A stretch of DNA of 64,000 bases from FEN-1139 sp038207155 (GCA_038207155.1 JBBRAB010000002.1:124001-188000); one strand, 5' to 3'; numbered from the stretch's first letter, positions 8,798 through 18,676 are shown. Program-made: numbers and translations. The notes: generated by a model not told the origin, from the letters alone.

Positions 8798-8995
8798 ATG
8801 GAAGTCGAAACCGAGGATCCCGCCCTGCGGGCAGCAAACCAGGCTCTGACCGGTAAACGCCAACGTGATTGGCGCCATCTGGCAATGAGCCAGCTTCCCA
8901 GCACGGATCCCAAGACGCGGCCATGGGAGTTTGCGGCGATGGCATCCGTCGCCATTGGCGCGCTACTGCTCGTACTGGCGCTTTGGTTCTACTAA
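8798..8995 (+). CDS. Small tail-anchored membrane protein, hypothetical
   Basis: A 65-residue protein. The first 40 residues are polar and charged; the last 22 form one hydrophobic helix (AAMASVAIGALLLVLALWFY) ending at the stop, so it would be a C-terminally anchored membrane protein. It lies 54 bases after the HEAT-repeat gene on the same strand. No strong ribosome site is visible. Nothing recognised by family. Confidence 0.5.
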   Translation: MEVETEDPALRAANQALTGKRQRDWRHLAMSQLPSTDPKTRPWEFAAMASVAIGALLLVLALWFY

Positions 8996-9022
8996 CCCAC
9001 GACTCAGTCTTGGCCGGGAGCT

Positions 9023-9052
9023 CGCATTCGCAAGCCGAGTAGAACGAATGCG
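9023..9052. terminator. Inverted repeat between convergent genes
   Basis: Perfect 8-bp inverted repeat CGCATTCG / CGAATGCG with a 14-base loop, in the 82-base gap between the small membrane protein gene and the kinase gene that face each other. No T tract on either side, so it may be a bidirectional 3' end stabiliser rather than a true intrinsic terminator. Confidence 0.4.
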
Positions 9053-9077
9053 TCAGGTCCGACTCGTGTCTGATTGA

Positions 9078-11078
9078 CTAGCGACCGCAACCAGAATTGC
9101 TGATCTCGCGCAGGGCTGGGGCTCCAACGCCGATTCGATTCGCTGAGGCCGCCACTCGGCGAGCCTCGTCGCATTGCCCCGAATTGGCGAGCATTCGCGC
9201 GCGTTGCTGAGCCGCACTCGCGATATCGCGGCGAGCGCGACCGGCTCCAGCACCGCCAATCTGCTGACAACGCTGGTAAGCCGTGACCGCAGCGTCGATA
9301 TCGGTCGAGGCAAGCTGGGAAGCGCGCTCACAATCCGCAGGCGTAGCCGCGGGAGGAGGCGCGACTGGCGGAGGCGCGACGGGAGGCGGGGGGACGACGG
9401 GAGGAGTGACAGTCGGCGTTCCTGGAAGCGGCGGGAATCCAGGAATTGGGAACGGAAAAGGATTGGCCGCCGGCTGTGGCGGCGTCGACGTCGGAACCGC
9501 CGTCGGGTTGCTCGGAGCAGGCCAAACCGTCGCTGGGCCGGGTTTGGACGGCGCGGGCACGTTGCGCGACGAGTGTTGCGGAACGGAATCCTTGGTCGGA
9601 GTGAGCGGCGGACCTTGGTCAAGCGCGTCGATCACGACCGGCCCCGACACAGCTGCGCTGGTTGCCACGGGCGGGGGTGGCCTCGGAACGTCGTCATCAC
9701 GCCGCTGCTGAACCAGCAAGACGGCAGCCACGACCCCCCCAACGCCTAAGCTCGCAACAAGCACCCAGCCCCAAGGAAATCGACGGCGGCGGCTTGGCTT
9801 TGGCAAGTCCGTGCGAGGTGCCACAACGGCTGCCAACAGGAGACTCGGTTCAGTACGAGGCTCGGCCTGCGCCGCCCCATGGTGCGCCGCAGCGCCGTAT
9901 CCGGAGGTTGCGGGAGCATAAGCGGCGCTCGCCGCGGCATAAGCGGCACTCGCTGCAACCACGGCCAGCATTGAAGGCTCGGTCCGAGGCGGACTAAGTC
10001 CCTGCGGCGAGGCAACAGGATCCGTTTTGGGAATGCTGTCTGCAGCCGCCAAGACTTGCGAACCCCAGGCGTTTCCGGGACTCGGCGTGGGCGTCACTCG
10101 ACGGGGGCGCACACTTGTCGCCTGAGCGTCGCGTTCGGTTCGAGGGACGTCTCGACCGATGAGTCGTCGGTAAAATGCGAGGGCCGAGGCGGGCCGCTCA
10201 TCGGGGCGCTTTGAAAGGGCATCCATGATCGCGGCCTCGACAGCCGCAGGGACGGGAACGCCCAGCGGCTTGGGGGGTTCATGCATGTGCTGATGCGCCC
10301 ATAGCCACGGCGATTCCGCCTCAAATGGCAGGTGGCCCGTCAGCATTTCGTAGGCAATCACACCAAGCGCATAGACATCCGTTCGGGCGTCGATGCCCTC
10401 GCCGGTAAACTGCTCGGGACTCATGTACGGAGGAGTCCCAAGTACGCTGCCTTGCTGCGTCAATTTCGTCTGGTGAGCACCGCCAGAGCTTGAGCGCGCT
10501 GCAATCCCAAAATCGAGCAGTTTGACGAAATCCGGCTGGCCCGAGCGCTGTGTGACCACCACGTTGTCGGGCTTCAGATCGCGATGTACGATCCCGAGCG
10601 AGTGGGCTTCCTCGAGCGCAGAGCACATCTGTTCCAGCAAGCCCAGGGCGCGCTCCACGGAGAGTGGGCCGCGCGCAATGATGTCTCCGAGCGATACCCC
10701 CCGCACGAACTCCATCGCGATGTAGAGCATCCCACTCGGGGTAGTACCGAAGTCGTAGACCCTGACGGTGTTTGGGTGCTCGAGCTGAGCGATCACACCG
10801 CACTCGCGGTGAAATCGCTCAACCACCTTGGCGTCCCGCGACAGCTCGGGGAGCAAGGTCTTGATAGCCACGAGGCGCGTCGTGGCGCCGAGGCGCTGCT
10901 CGGCCTCGTACACGACGCCCATGCCGCCCTCGGCCAGGACGCGCTTGACTAGGTAGCGGTCCGCTATCAACTGTCCAACCAGACCGGCCCCTGCCGACTG
11001 ATCGAACCGAGCACCGCAGCCCCCGCAGAAGCGAGACTCGTCCGGATTGGGGTGCGAACAGGTCGGGCAGGGCTGCAT
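9078..11078 (-). CDS. Transmembrane Ser/Thr protein kinase with N-terminal zinc ribbon
   Basis: About 666 residues from ATG 11078; ATGs at 11147 and 11138 are in frame but precede the domain. Residues 1-25 are a zinc ribbon (CPTC and CGGC; Cys4, 7, 18, 21). Residues about 45-300 form a Hanks-type kinase: glycine loop LAEGGMGVVYEAE, ATP Lys in VAIKTL, catalytic HRDLKPDN, metal-binding DFGIAA, and SPEQF. An Ala/Tyr-rich linker precedes one transmembrane helix (WGWVLVASLGVGGVVAAVLL). The extracytoplasmic part is Pro-rich and ends in a roughly 80-residue Cys-containing helical domain. All catalytic residues are present, so it should be active. It is divergent from the FecR-like gene at 11219. Confidence 0.93.
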   Translation of the reverse strand: MQPCPTCSHPNPDESRFCGGCGARFDQSAGAGLVGQLIADRYLVKRVLAEGGMGVVYEAEQRLGATTRLVAIKTLLPELSRDAKVVERFHRECGVIAQLEHPNTVRVYDFGTTPSGMLYIAMEFVRGVSLGDIIARGPLSVERALGLLEQMCSALEEAHSLGIVHRDLKPDNVVVTQRSGQPDFVKLLDFGIAARSSSGGAHQTKLTQQGSVLGTPPYMSPEQFTGEGIDARTDVYALGVIAYEMLTGHLPFEAESPWLWAHQHMHEPPKPLGVPVPAAVEAAIMDALSKRPDERPASALAFYRRLIGRDVPRTERDAQATSVRPRRVTPTPSPGNAWGSQVLAAADSIPKTDPVASPQGLSPPRTEPSMLAVVAASAAYAAASAAYAPATSGYGAAAHHGAAQAEPRTEPSLLLAAVVAPRTDLPKPSRRRRFPWGWVLVASLGVGGVVAAVLLVQQRRDDDVPRPPPPVATSAAVSGPVVIDALDQGPPLTPTKDSVPQHSSRNVPAPSKPGPATVWPAPSNPTAVPTSTPPQPAANPFPFPIPGFPPLPGTPTVTPPVVPPPPVAPPPVAPPPAATPADCERASQLASTDIDAAVTAYQRCQQIGGAGAGRARRDIASAAQQRARMLANSGQCDEARRVAASANRIGVGAPALREISNSGCGR

Positions 11079-11218
11079 CTCGTCTTGGCTCTCCCTCCCC
11101 TTGTACCAAGACCCGAGCAGCGATGCTTGAGGATTCATTCGGCCCATCGGTGTGTCTCAAACTCGGCACCGGACCCGGCGCTTCAGTAAGGCCCAGCGTT
11201 GGCCGTAACCCTGCTTGA

Positions 11219-12640
11219 ATGCGTCTCACTTGGCTCGCTCCGCTCGTCGGCCTCCTCGCCCTGATGTCGTCAAGCGGCACCGAGGCAGCCGAGACGGGAC
11301 GACTGGCACCGACCTTGGTCAAGGGGGCTGGCGAGCTGCGTGGTGGTCGGTTCGTCGCGGGTCTGGCGGGGGCCGAATGGCAACTCCCCGGAGGAGGGAC
11401 GGTCCGACTGGCCCCTGGAACGATCGCGACGGTCATGCCACAGCCGCAAGTTCTGGCGTTTCCGGGCGGTCGAAGGGTTCCAACCTACAGTGTTATTCTC
11501 ACTCAAGGCCGAGTAGACACGTTGCTTGCTGACAGCACGCGACCAGCGTCCGCGGTCGTGATTGGCGCGCCGCGCGACGTACGCATGTTGACCTCGAGCG
11601 GATGCACCGTGGTCGTCGCCACGACTGGAAAAACCCGCATTGCCAGCCTCTCGGGCTCGGCCCAAGTGGGTCAGAAATCACGACTCAGCAGCCTGCGCTC
11701 CGGCTACGTGCGCAGCTTCGAGCGCGACAGTGTCGTCGATAGCCCCCTGCTTAGTTCGCCACAATGGGCCACGGGAGCGGGAGTGCTTCTCGCGCTCGGT
11801 GGCCCAACCGCACTCCACCAACTGACCTGGGCCCCAGTGCCGGGCGCCGCGAGGTACGCGCTGCGCGTATTCGACCAGACAGGCCACGTCGTTGCGCAGG
11901 TGGAGCAGCCGGAAACTCAACTCAAACGAGCTGTGGGGCCACTCAGCCCTGGCCACTACTCACTCGAGCTAGGCAGTCTCGACGCGGACGGCGTCCCCAG
12001 TCAAACCAGCCTCAAGCAGCCGCTCACGGTGCTGGGGCTCGAACTCCCGGGTGGTGCCAGCGTCGGACGCGACGATCGGGTCGCGCTCGGAACCGAACAG
12101 CGAGTGAAGCTCGTGCCCGGCGATGGTCTTGAGCTCACGCTGAGCGGACTCCCCGGCAAGCATTCCGCCGATCTGCCCTTCGGACTCGTGTCAGGGCAAC
12201 CCACACGCGTCGCTCTCACGCAACGTGGCGGAGGAGCCAGCGCATCGTTCTGGCTGGTGCCGCGCCCTTCGCTCGTGTCGGTCTGGGTTGGACCGAAGTA
12301 CGTCTACTGGCCCGGGGAACTCGTGCAGCTCGAGGTTCAGATGAAAGACGCGAGCGGGCGCCCGCTGCCTGCAGGGGTAGAGGTCACCCCCAAGGTGCTG
12401 CTCGGTCTCACTCCTCTACCGGTCGAATGGACGCGAGACGCAGCTACCTGGCGCGCGGCCGTGCCAGCACCAGAAAAGGGACGCGGCCCCTGGGTGGTCC
12501 GGGTCGAGGTTGAGGACCAATGGGGAGTGCTACTGGGTCGCGATTTTGTGGAGGTCTCGCCGATCCCGCAAAGCGGCCAAAAAGCGCAAAAACCTGCGTC
12601 GATCGATCTCGATCAGTTCCCGCATCCCACCGGACTCTGA
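11219..12640 (+). CDS. Exported FecR-like protein, paralogue of the gene at 23218
   Basis: 473 residues with a signal peptide (MRLTWLAPLVGLLALMSSSG). The N-terminal half contains a FecR-type beta domain (VRLAPGTIATVMP, GRVDTLL, APRDVRML). A fibronectin-like segment follows (LTWAPVPGAARYALRVFDQ), then Ig-like C-terminal domains (VYWPGELVQLEVQMKD, GPWVVRVEVEDQWG, RDFVEV). The same order and motifs recur in the protein at 23218. It is probably periplasmic or surface exposed. No FecI-type sigma factor lies nearby, so classical FecR signalling is not supported; an envelope structural or sensing role is more likely. Confidence 0.8.
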   Translation: MRLTWLAPLVGLLALMSSSGTEAAETGRLAPTLVKGAGELRGGRFVAGLAGAEWQLPGGGTVRLAPGTIATVMPQPQVLAFPGGRRVPTYSVILTQGRVDTLLADSTRPASAVVIGAPRDVRMLTSSGCTVVVATTGKTRIASLSGSAQVGQKSRLSSLRSGYVRSFERDSVVDSPLLSSPQWATGAGVLLALGGPTALHQLTWAPVPGAARYALRVFDQTGHVVAQVEQPETQLKRAVGPLSPGHYSLELGSLDADGVPSQTSLKQPLTVLGLELPGGASVGRDDRVALGTEQRVKLVPGDGLELTLSGLPGKHSADLPFGLVSGQPTRVALTQRGGGASASFWLVPRPSLVSVWVGPKYVYWPGELVQLEVQMKDASGRPLPAGVEVTPKVLLGLTPLPVEWTRDAATWRAAVPAPEKGRGPWVVRVEVEDQWGVLLGRDFVEVSPIPQSGQKAQKPASIDLDQFPHPTGL

Positions 12641-12684
12641 ACGTCGCAACCGTGTGCGTGACTCGTGACCCGCTGACAACTCAC

Positions 12685-12719
12685 CACCATCGATGGTGAC
12701 CCCGACATGCGAGGTCACC
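12685..12719. repeat. Overlapping palindrome and inverted repeat between convergent genes
   Basis: A perfect 14-base palindrome (CACCATCGATGGTG, 12685-12698) overlaps a 7-bp inverted repeat GGTGACC / GGTCACC (12695-12701 and 12713-12719). It lies in the 92-base gap where the FecR-like gene and the minus-strand lipoprotein gene converge. It could fold on either strand as an end-of-transcript hairpin. No T tract follows. Confidence 0.4.
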
Positions 12720-12732
12720 TCGACGCCGGAGC

Positions 12733-13248
12733 TTACTTCTTCTTCTTGGTCGGCTCAGGCTTCTTCTCAACCTCGGTGAGCGTCATCGAGATCTCTTTCG
12801 TCACGGGCTGACCCACGAAATTCTTCGTGATGATCTTGTTGACGGCCTGACCGATACACGCTCCGATCTTGGTCTCCGCGAAGGGAGCGGGCATGGACGT
12901 CTTGTCGGCCATCACGCGACCGTCATTACCGAACGTCACGCTGAGCTTGAGCGTTCCGTAGGGACCTTCGTTCGTAACACCGGGACAGGTTTCAGCCGAG
13001 CGCACAGCTCGCTTGATCTCGATGTCTGTGTACGTGGCGTCGAAGGCTTCCTTCTCGTCCACTCCGGTGCCACTTACGTCCGAGTCCACGGGGCTTCCCT
13101 GCTCGGCCGTCTTCTTCTCCTGGTCGGCGCCGAGCTTCTCCTGCTCAGCCAAAATCTCGTCGGGGCTCTTCACCTTCTGCGTGTAGGCTGGCTCGCAGGC
13201 GAGGAAGAGTCCGGTCGTCAACAGAATAACCTTGCGCATGGGGCGCAT
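12733..13248 (-). CDS. Lipoprotein with AgmX/TonB-C-like terminal domain
   Basis: 171 residues (start could be the ATG at 13239). The N-terminus is a lipoprotein signal with lipobox LFLAC. A charged, helical middle (DEILAEQEKLGADQEKKTAE) is followed by a domain (AVRSAETCPGVTNEGPYGTL, VTFGNDGRVMADKTSMPAPF, GACIGQAV) that resembles the AgmX/PglI C-terminal domains of myxobacteria. The tail is Lys-rich (KKKK). It probably sits in the outer membrane or periplasm. It follows the permease gene on the same strand after 110 bases, with separate expression possible. Confidence 0.8.
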   Translation of the reverse strand: MRPMRKVILLTTGLFLACEPAYTQKVKSPDEILAEQEKLGADQEKKTAEQGSPVDSDVSGTGVDEKEAFDATYTDIEIKRAVRSAETCPGVTNEGPYGTLKLSVTFGNDGRVMADKTSMPAPFAETKIGACIGQAVNKIITKNFVGQPVTKEISMTLTEVEKKPEPTKKKK

Positions 13249-13358
13249 CCTACTTGCCCCGGGCCCTCAGTGAAAGAGGCCCGTGCGCTCCACCCCGCGA
13301 TGGTCTGCCCGGGCAGTCCCGCCGACCGGGCTCAGGTACCACAGGAAGTGACTCTCAG

Positions 13359-14879
13359 TCAGCTCTTGTCGACGATGTCGGGGTTGCTTTCCGCTGCGGG
13401 TACGGCTGCTGCAGGGACGCTGGAAGCAGCCAAAAGAGCGAGCGTCGAGTGGTGCCGCCCGTAGGTGAAATAGACCACGAACCCAATCAAGAGCCAGACC
13501 AGAAGTCGCACCCAGGTGTCCGATGGCAAGAGAGCCATCATCGACAGACAGGCGAAAATTCCGAGCAGCGGGACGAGCGGCACGAACGGGGTACGGAAAG
13601 GCCGATGCGTTGCCGGTTCCACGACGCGCAAGACCCACACGCCCGCGCAGACGATCACGAAGGCAAGTAGCGTCCCGATACTAACCAATTCGCCCAACAG
13701 CCCAATCGGAAAGATCCCCGCGATGAGCGCACAGAGCGCCCCTGTCAGGATTGTCGTGACGTAAGGCGTCTTGAAACGTGGATGGACCTTGCCAAATACG
13801 CCGGGCAGCAGCCCATCGCGCGCCATCGAAAAGAAGATGCGGGGCTGTCCCATGAGCAGCACCAACACCACCGAGGCCAGACCCGCCACAGCGGCGGCGT
13901 TCACCACAAACTCTAGCCATGCCAGCGATGGACCCGCAGCCGCGATGGCGACTGAGACTGGGTGCGGAACGTCGAGTGCAGTGTAGTGAGTCAGCCCCGT
14001 CATCACGAGGGACATCGCTACATAAAGGACCGTACAAACGCCAAGACTCACCAAGATACCGATCGGCATGTCGCGCTGCGGGTTCTTGGCCTCCTGAGCA
14101 GCCGTTGAAACCGCATCAAAGCCGATGTACGCGAAGAACACGACGCCGGCACCGCGCAACAGACCGCTCCATCCGAATTGACCGTAGTTGCCCACGTTTT
14201 TTGGCAAAAATGGGTGCCAGTTTGCGACATTGACGTAGCGAAATCCAAGGACTATCACCAGCAACACCACGGCGAGCTTGATCGCAACGATGACGTTGTT
14301 GAAGCGCGCTGATTCGTGCATTCCGACCACCAGCAACGCGGTCATCAGGAGCACGATGAACATGGCCGGGAGATTTAGCCAAGCACCGGGATTGGATGCG
14401 ATGTCGTGAGTCCCATGCACTTGGAGCGGGGCCTGAGTCCAGGCCTTTGGTAACTGGAGCCCGAGCTCTCGAAGCAGTTCGCAGAGGTAGCCTGACCACC
14501 CGACAGCCACCGTGGCCGCTCCAAACAGATACTCGAGGATCAGATCCCAACCGATGATCCAGGCGACGAATTCGCCGAGGGTGGCATAGGCATAGGTGTA
14601 CGCACTGCCAGCGACCGGAATCATCGCGGCGAGCTCGGCGTAGCACAGGCCAGCAAACAGACAGCCGAGTCCCGCGATGATGAAACTCACGCTGATCGCT
14701 GGACCAGCACACTGAGCCGCCGCGGTTCCCGTGAGCACGAAGATCCCAGCGCCAATGATCCCGCCGATCCCGAGCAGGGTCAGATTCCATGCACCGAGCA
14801 CCCGCTTGAGCGAGCCGTGCCCTTGCTCGTTTGCCTCCACCTGGAGGTCAGCCACACGCTTTTTCGACAGCATTCCCAT
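13359..14879 (-). CDS. APC-superfamily amino-acid permease (cationic amino-acid transporter type)
   Basis: About 506 residues from ATG 14879; an open frame reaches back to 14987 but lacks membrane sequence. About 12 hydrophobic segments are present. The first helix has the APC hallmark GIGGIIGAGIFVLTGTAAAQ, and TM6-like sequence FFAYIGFDAVSTAAQEAKNP matches the CAT/YfnA branch. The substrate is likely an amino acid imported with protons; specificity cannot be read. The C-terminus is short and polar. A 135-base gap separates it from the downstream end of the 15015 regulator. Confidence 0.92.
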   Translation of the reverse strand: MGMLSKKRVADLQVEANEQGHGSLKRVLGAWNLTLLGIGGIIGAGIFVLTGTAAAQCAGPAISVSFIIAGLGCLFAGLCYAELAAMIPVAGSAYTYAYATLGEFVAWIIGWDLILEYLFGAATVAVGWSGYLCELLRELGLQLPKAWTQAPLQVHGTHDIASNPGAWLNLPAMFIVLLMTALLVVGMHESARFNNVIVAIKLAVVLLVIVLGFRYVNVANWHPFLPKNVGNYGQFGWSGLLRGAGVVFFAYIGFDAVSTAAQEAKNPQRDMPIGILVSLGVCTVLYVAMSLVMTGLTHYTALDVPHPVSVAIAAAGPSLAWLEFVVNAAAVAGLASVVLVLLMGQPRIFFSMARDGLLPGVFGKVHPRFKTPYVTTILTGALCALIAGIFPIGLLGELVSIGTLLAFVIVCAGVWVLRVVEPATHRPFRTPFVPLVPLLGIFACLSMMALLPSDTWVRLLVWLLIGFVVYFTYGRHHSTLALLAASSVPAAAVPAAESNPDIVDKS

Positions 14880-15014
14880 GGTCAGATTCCTCGGACGCCT
14901 CAGGGGCTCACGGGTCCGTAGCCGACCGGCTTTACCACGGGAATCGACCGGGCACCCGCAAGAGTCAATCGCTACGGGGGTGACCACTGAGATCCCCTGC
15001 CCCCCAACCCGGAC

Positions 15015-16376
15015 TCATAAGTCCGTGATGGCATAGTCCTTCAACTTGTAGAGCAGAGCGCGATGACTGAGCTCGAGCAGTTCGGCGGCGCGTGTCCGAT
15101 TGCCCCGCGTCTTCTGAAGCGCCCGGCGAATGAGCACCTCTTCGATTATTCGAGTGGTCTTCTTGATGCTCAGCTCACTGGTTGCCAGCTGCGACTGAAC
15201 CGGATCCTGCGCGTCGCGTAGCCGCTCAGGCAGCTCCGCCGCCGTCACGATTTCACCCTCTGCTAGCACCATCGCGCGCTCCACGGTGTTCTCGAGTTCG
15301 CGCACATTTCCCGGCCACCCGTACTCCAAGAGTAGCCGACGCGCCTCGGCGTCAAGTCCCCGGATCTGAGTTCCGAGGCGTGCGTTATTGCGCACCATGA
15401 AATGCTCTATGAGTAGAGCAATGTCTTCGCGACGATCACGCAGGGGCGGCACATGCACGGTCAGGACGTTCAACCGATAAAAGAGGTCTTCCCGAAAACG
15501 CTCAGCCTTGACCTCACTAGCCAGGTCGCGATGGGTCGCGGCGATGATGCGAACATCGACCTGAATATCGCGAACGTCCCCGAGCCGACGGATCTTCTCA
15601 TCCTCGAGCACGCGCAGCAGCTTGACCTGCAAACTCAAGGGCAACTCGGCCACCTCATCGAGCAGGAGCGTGCCCCCATTGGCCTCCTCGAATAGCCCGC
15701 GCTTGTCCTGCCCCGCGTCAGTAAAGGCACCACGTTTGTAGCCAAACAGCTCGCTCTCCAGGAGATTCTCGGGAATCGCCCCGCAGTTGATGGCCACAAA
15801 TAGCCCGCTACGGCGGCTGCGCCGGTGCAGCGCGCGAGCCACCAGCTCTTTTCCCGTGCCACTTTCGCCGGTGACGAGCGCGGTGGTCTTGTATTCGGCA
15901 ACCTTGGCGATTGTCCGAAAGACCACCTGCATGGGCGCCGACTTGGCGAGGATATCTTCGAAGCGATACTCCTTGCGAATCTCGTCGCGCAGCGCGCGAT
16001 TCTCACGCCGAAGCGTCTCTCGCTCTTCGGCCTTGCGAAGAATCAAGACGAGTTCGTCGGGCTTGAACGGTTTCTGGAGATAGTCGTAGGCCCCGGCTTT
16101 CATCGCCTCCAGCGCAAGGTCAACGTTGCCGTAGGCGCTCATCACGATCACCGTCGCGGGGTTGTTTTTCGCTCTCAGCGCCGCGAGCAGATCGAGTCCC
16201 CCCATCTTGGGCATGCGGACATCCGTCAGGACGAAGTCAGGACCAAAACGCTCCACCCAGTCGAGCGCCTCCTCACCGCTCGCCGCAGTCTCCACCTCAT
16301 AGCCGTGGCGCCGCAAGAGAGTGCTGACCACCAACCGGAGGTTCTCCTCGTCATCGACTACGAGCACTCGACGCAT
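15015..16376 (-). CDS. NtrC-family sigma-54-dependent response regulator (GAFTDA variant)
   Basis: 453 residues: REC at 1-120 (VVDDEEN, phospho-Asp in VLTDVRMP, LQKPFKP), AAA+ at about 140-375 (Walker A GESGTGKE, Walker B GGTLLLDEVAELP) and a Fis-type HTH at the end (TRAAELLELSHRALLYKLKD). The sigma-54-contacting loop reads GAFTDA (codons at 15714-15731, residues about 216-221) where the canonical motif is GAFTGA. No partner kinase is adjacent. It is divergent from namZ, with a 96-base gap that is comparatively AT-rich near 16380. Confidence 0.93.
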   Translation of the reverse strand: MRRVLVVDDEENLRLVVSTLLRRHGYEVETAASGEEALDWVERFGPDFVLTDVRMPKMGGLDLLAALRAKNNPATVIVMSAYGNVDLALEAMKAGAYDYLQKPFKPDELVLILRKAEERETLRRENRALRDEIRKEYRFEDILAKSAPMQVVFRTIAKVAEYKTTALVTGESGTGKELVARALHRRSRRSGLFVAINCGAIPENLLESELFGYKRGAFTDAGQDKRGLFEEANGGTLLLDEVAELPLSLQVKLLRVLEDEKIRRLGDVRDIQVDVRIIAATHRDLASEVKAERFREDLFYRLNVLTVHVPPLRDRREDIALLIEHFMVRNNARLGTQIRGLDAEARRLLLEYGWPGNVRELENTVERAMVLAEGEIVTAAELPERLRDAQDPVQSQLATSELSIKKTTRIIEEVLIRRALQKTRGNRTRAAELLELSHRALLYKLKDYAITDL

Positions 16377-16472
16377 GCTGAAATATGTATCCTATCGAGA
16401 CTTCTGGGTCTGCAAAATTTTCATAGCTACGCAAGCTTCCTCGGCGTGCCTGGGATCTGGTAGGGCATTGGC

Positions 16473-17699
16473 ATGCTTACGGGCATTGATCTGATCTCGA
16501 CCGGCCAGGCGTCCGCGCTTCGTCGACGGATTCGTAACGCACGCCTCGGCGTGCTCACCCACGCCGCCGCCCTCGATAGGAAGGGCCGCCGTACCCTCGA
16601 CGTGCTCGACGAGCTAGGCGTGTCCCCGACCACGCTCTTTACTCCGGAGCACGGATTGGAGGGGGTCGCCCAAGCAGAGGAGCCGGTGGGCGATGAGCTT
16701 GCGGCGCCGATCGGTGCCGGAGGCGCGCGAGTCATCAGCCTGTATGGAACGGACCGCGCCAGCCTGACACCAACTGCCGAACAGTTCGAGGATCTCGACG
16801 TGCTCCTGATCGACATCGTTGATGTCGGGTCGCGTTACTACACTTACGTGTGGACGGCATTACTGGCGCTGCGCGCCGCTGCCGCAGCTGGCAAGCACGT
16901 CGTGCTGCTAGACCGCCCCAATCCACTCGGCGGCAACCCGCGCGATTGCGAAGGAGCACTGCCGGATCCGGCGTTTTTGTCCTTCGTCGGGCTCGAGCCT
17001 TTGGCGATTCGGCATGGGCTCACGGTCGGCGAAATCCTGGCGACCTTTGCGGAGCGCGACGGACTCGCGCTCGGCCCTGACGGAGCGCTGAGCATCATCA
17101 ATCCGCTCGGCTGGGAGCGGTTTCGGTCCGCCTCCTCTTGGGGGCGCCCCTTCATCGCACCGTCGCCCAACATGCCGACGCTTGAGACAGCGCTCGTCTA
17201 TCCTGGCGCCTGCCTACTTGAGGGGACCGCGCTCTCGGAAGGGCGCGGAACGACACTCCCATTCCAAACCGTCGGGGCGCCCCACCTCGATGCAGAGCGG
17301 CTCGCGCGGGAACTGCGCGAGTACGGCGTGCCCGGCGCCTGGGTTTGCCCCACGGCATTTCGCCCGACGTTCGGCAAACACGCAGGCTTATTGTGTCACG
17401 GCGTGTGTCTACATGTGACCGATCCTGCCCTGTTTCGGCCCGTGTCGACCTACCTCGCACTGATCACGCTGGCCCGCAGCCAGAATCCGGAGCAGTTCGC
17501 GTTCGCGACGCGTTGCTACGAGTTTGAGACCGAGCGCCTAGCGTTCGACCTGCTGACGGGGAGCTCACTCGTTCGTGAGGCGATTGTCGCCGACGCCAGG
17601 CCTGAGGATGTCGTCGCACTGTTGGCCGCGCCTCCGCCAGACTGGGCAGAGTTTCTGCGCGCCGCAGAGGCGCGGGCCGTCCGTGCCAGCGCCGGCTAG
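16473..17699 (+). CDS. namZ: DUF1343/NamZ family exo-beta-N-acetylmuramidase-like protein
   Basis: 408 residues, close to the usual family length. Conserved stretches include LFTPEHGLEGVAQAEEP, LLIDIVDVGSRYYTYVWT, VVLLDRPNPLGG, SPNMPTLETALVYPG and EGTALSEGRGTTLPFQTVGAP, all typical of DUF1343. Family members (NamZ) release terminal MurNAc from peptidoglycan fragments. No signal peptide is evident, so it may act in the cytoplasm in cell-wall recycling. It converges on the cdaR end with a 20-base gap. Confidence 0.9.
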   Translation: MLTGIDLISTGQASALRRRIRNARLGVLTHAAALDRKGRRTLDVLDELGVSPTTLFTPEHGLEGVAQAEEPVGDELAAPIGAGGARVISLYGTDRASLTPTAEQFEDLDVLLIDIVDVGSRYYTYVWTALLALRAAAAAGKHVVLLDRPNPLGGNPRDCEGALPDPAFLSFVGLEPLAIRHGLTVGEILATFAERDGLALGPDGALSIINPLGWERFRSASSWGRPFIAPSPNMPTLETALVYPGACLLEGTALSEGRGTTLPFQTVGAPHLDAERLARELREYGVPGAWVCPTAFRPTFGKHAGLLCHGVCLHVTDPALFRPVSTYLALITLARSQNPEQFAFATRCYEFETERLAFDLLTGSSLVREAIVADARPEDVVALLAAPPPDWAEFLRAAEARAVRASAG

Positions 17700-17719
17700 C
17701 GTCAATCGAATGCGCTTAG

Positions 17720-18676
17720 CTACCAGCGCACAGTCACGGTCGGTGGCTGGACCTCGCACTCTGCTGAGGCAATGTCGACCGTGACCCGCCCGGGTAAAGC
17801 GCCGTGTTTCTCGGGGCGCTCGCCGTTGGGACGTGGTGGCAATTCGACCCGCGGAACCACCTGTTCGGCGCGCAATGCCCGCACGATCTCCGGCGGACCA
17901 ACCACGGTGACGTCGACCGAGCGCGGGCTCGCTTGGCCACCCGCGATGCCAACGACCTCGATCGGACGATTGGCGAATTTTACCTCGCTGAGCCGTCGTG
18001 CGATGGCGACACTCACGAGTGGGTTCTGCGAAGGCCCCAGTAGACTGACGCGATTTGGCGTGGGGTCAGTGGCGATACGTCGACGATGAGCTCCCTCAGT
18101 CAGTCCCGAGACGTCGAACGCAGCCAAACGTAGAAACTGCATGACCTCCACGAGACTGGCGGGCCCCCGCACGTTGGCGTGGGTTGGCTCGACCTCAGGT
18201 TCACCACGGACGACGTAGCCTTCGGCCGGTTTCCCTGTAATGGAAGCCTGGAGCGGGATACGCCGCGTGATGACGTTCTGCCACTCCAATGCAATGGTGG
18301 GCGGGTCGATGATAGCGATATCGACATCACGCGGCACCCGCAGTCCCTTGGGGTCAAAGTTTAGAACCCCGCGATTTCCTCCTCGTAGATCGACTTCGAT
18401 CGGAGGAAGCCCGGCCCGATAGAGCTCGTCGATGGCGCGAGTGGGACCGCGCACAGTGACGTGGACGCTGGCGGGAATCGCGGTCATCAGCTCCCGCTCA
18501 GAGCTCTCAGGCGGGAGACGCAGCACGACGCCCACGGGGATCGTGCGTTGCTGTCGCTCCTCTTGGGCATGAAGAAACCCAAACAGTCCGAGCGAGAACA
18601 CCAGACTAAGCAGCTTTAGCCCGAGATTCTGGGTGACGATCACCCACAACCCGAGCACCCAGCGAGGAAGAGTCAC
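17720..18676 (-). CDS. cdaR: CdaR-like YbbR-domain regulator of diadenylate cyclase
   Basis: 318 residues with one N-terminal membrane anchor (LLSLVFSLGLFGFLHAQ) and several YbbR repeats outside (VHVTVRGPTRAIDELYRAG, HANVRGPASLVEVMQFLR, VTVVGPPEIVRALRAE). In Firmicutes the equivalent protein binds and regulates CdaA. The start overlaps the stop of cdaA by 4 bases. No signs of damage. Confidence 0.88.
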   Translation of the reverse strand: MTLPRWVLGLWVIVTQNLGLKLLSLVFSLGLFGFLHAQEERQQRTIPVGVVLRLPPESSERELMTAIPASVHVTVRGPTRAIDELYRAGLPPIEVDLRGGNRGVLNFDPKGLRVPRDVDIAIIDPPTIALEWQNVITRRIPLQASITGKPAEGYVVRGEPEVEPTHANVRGPASLVEVMQFLRLAAFDVSGLTEGAHRRRIATDPTPNRVSLLGPSQNPLVSVAIARRLSEVKFANRPIEVVGIAGGQASPRSVDVTVVGPPEIVRALRAEQVVPRVELPPRPNGERPEKHGALPGRVTVDIASAECEVQPPTVTVRW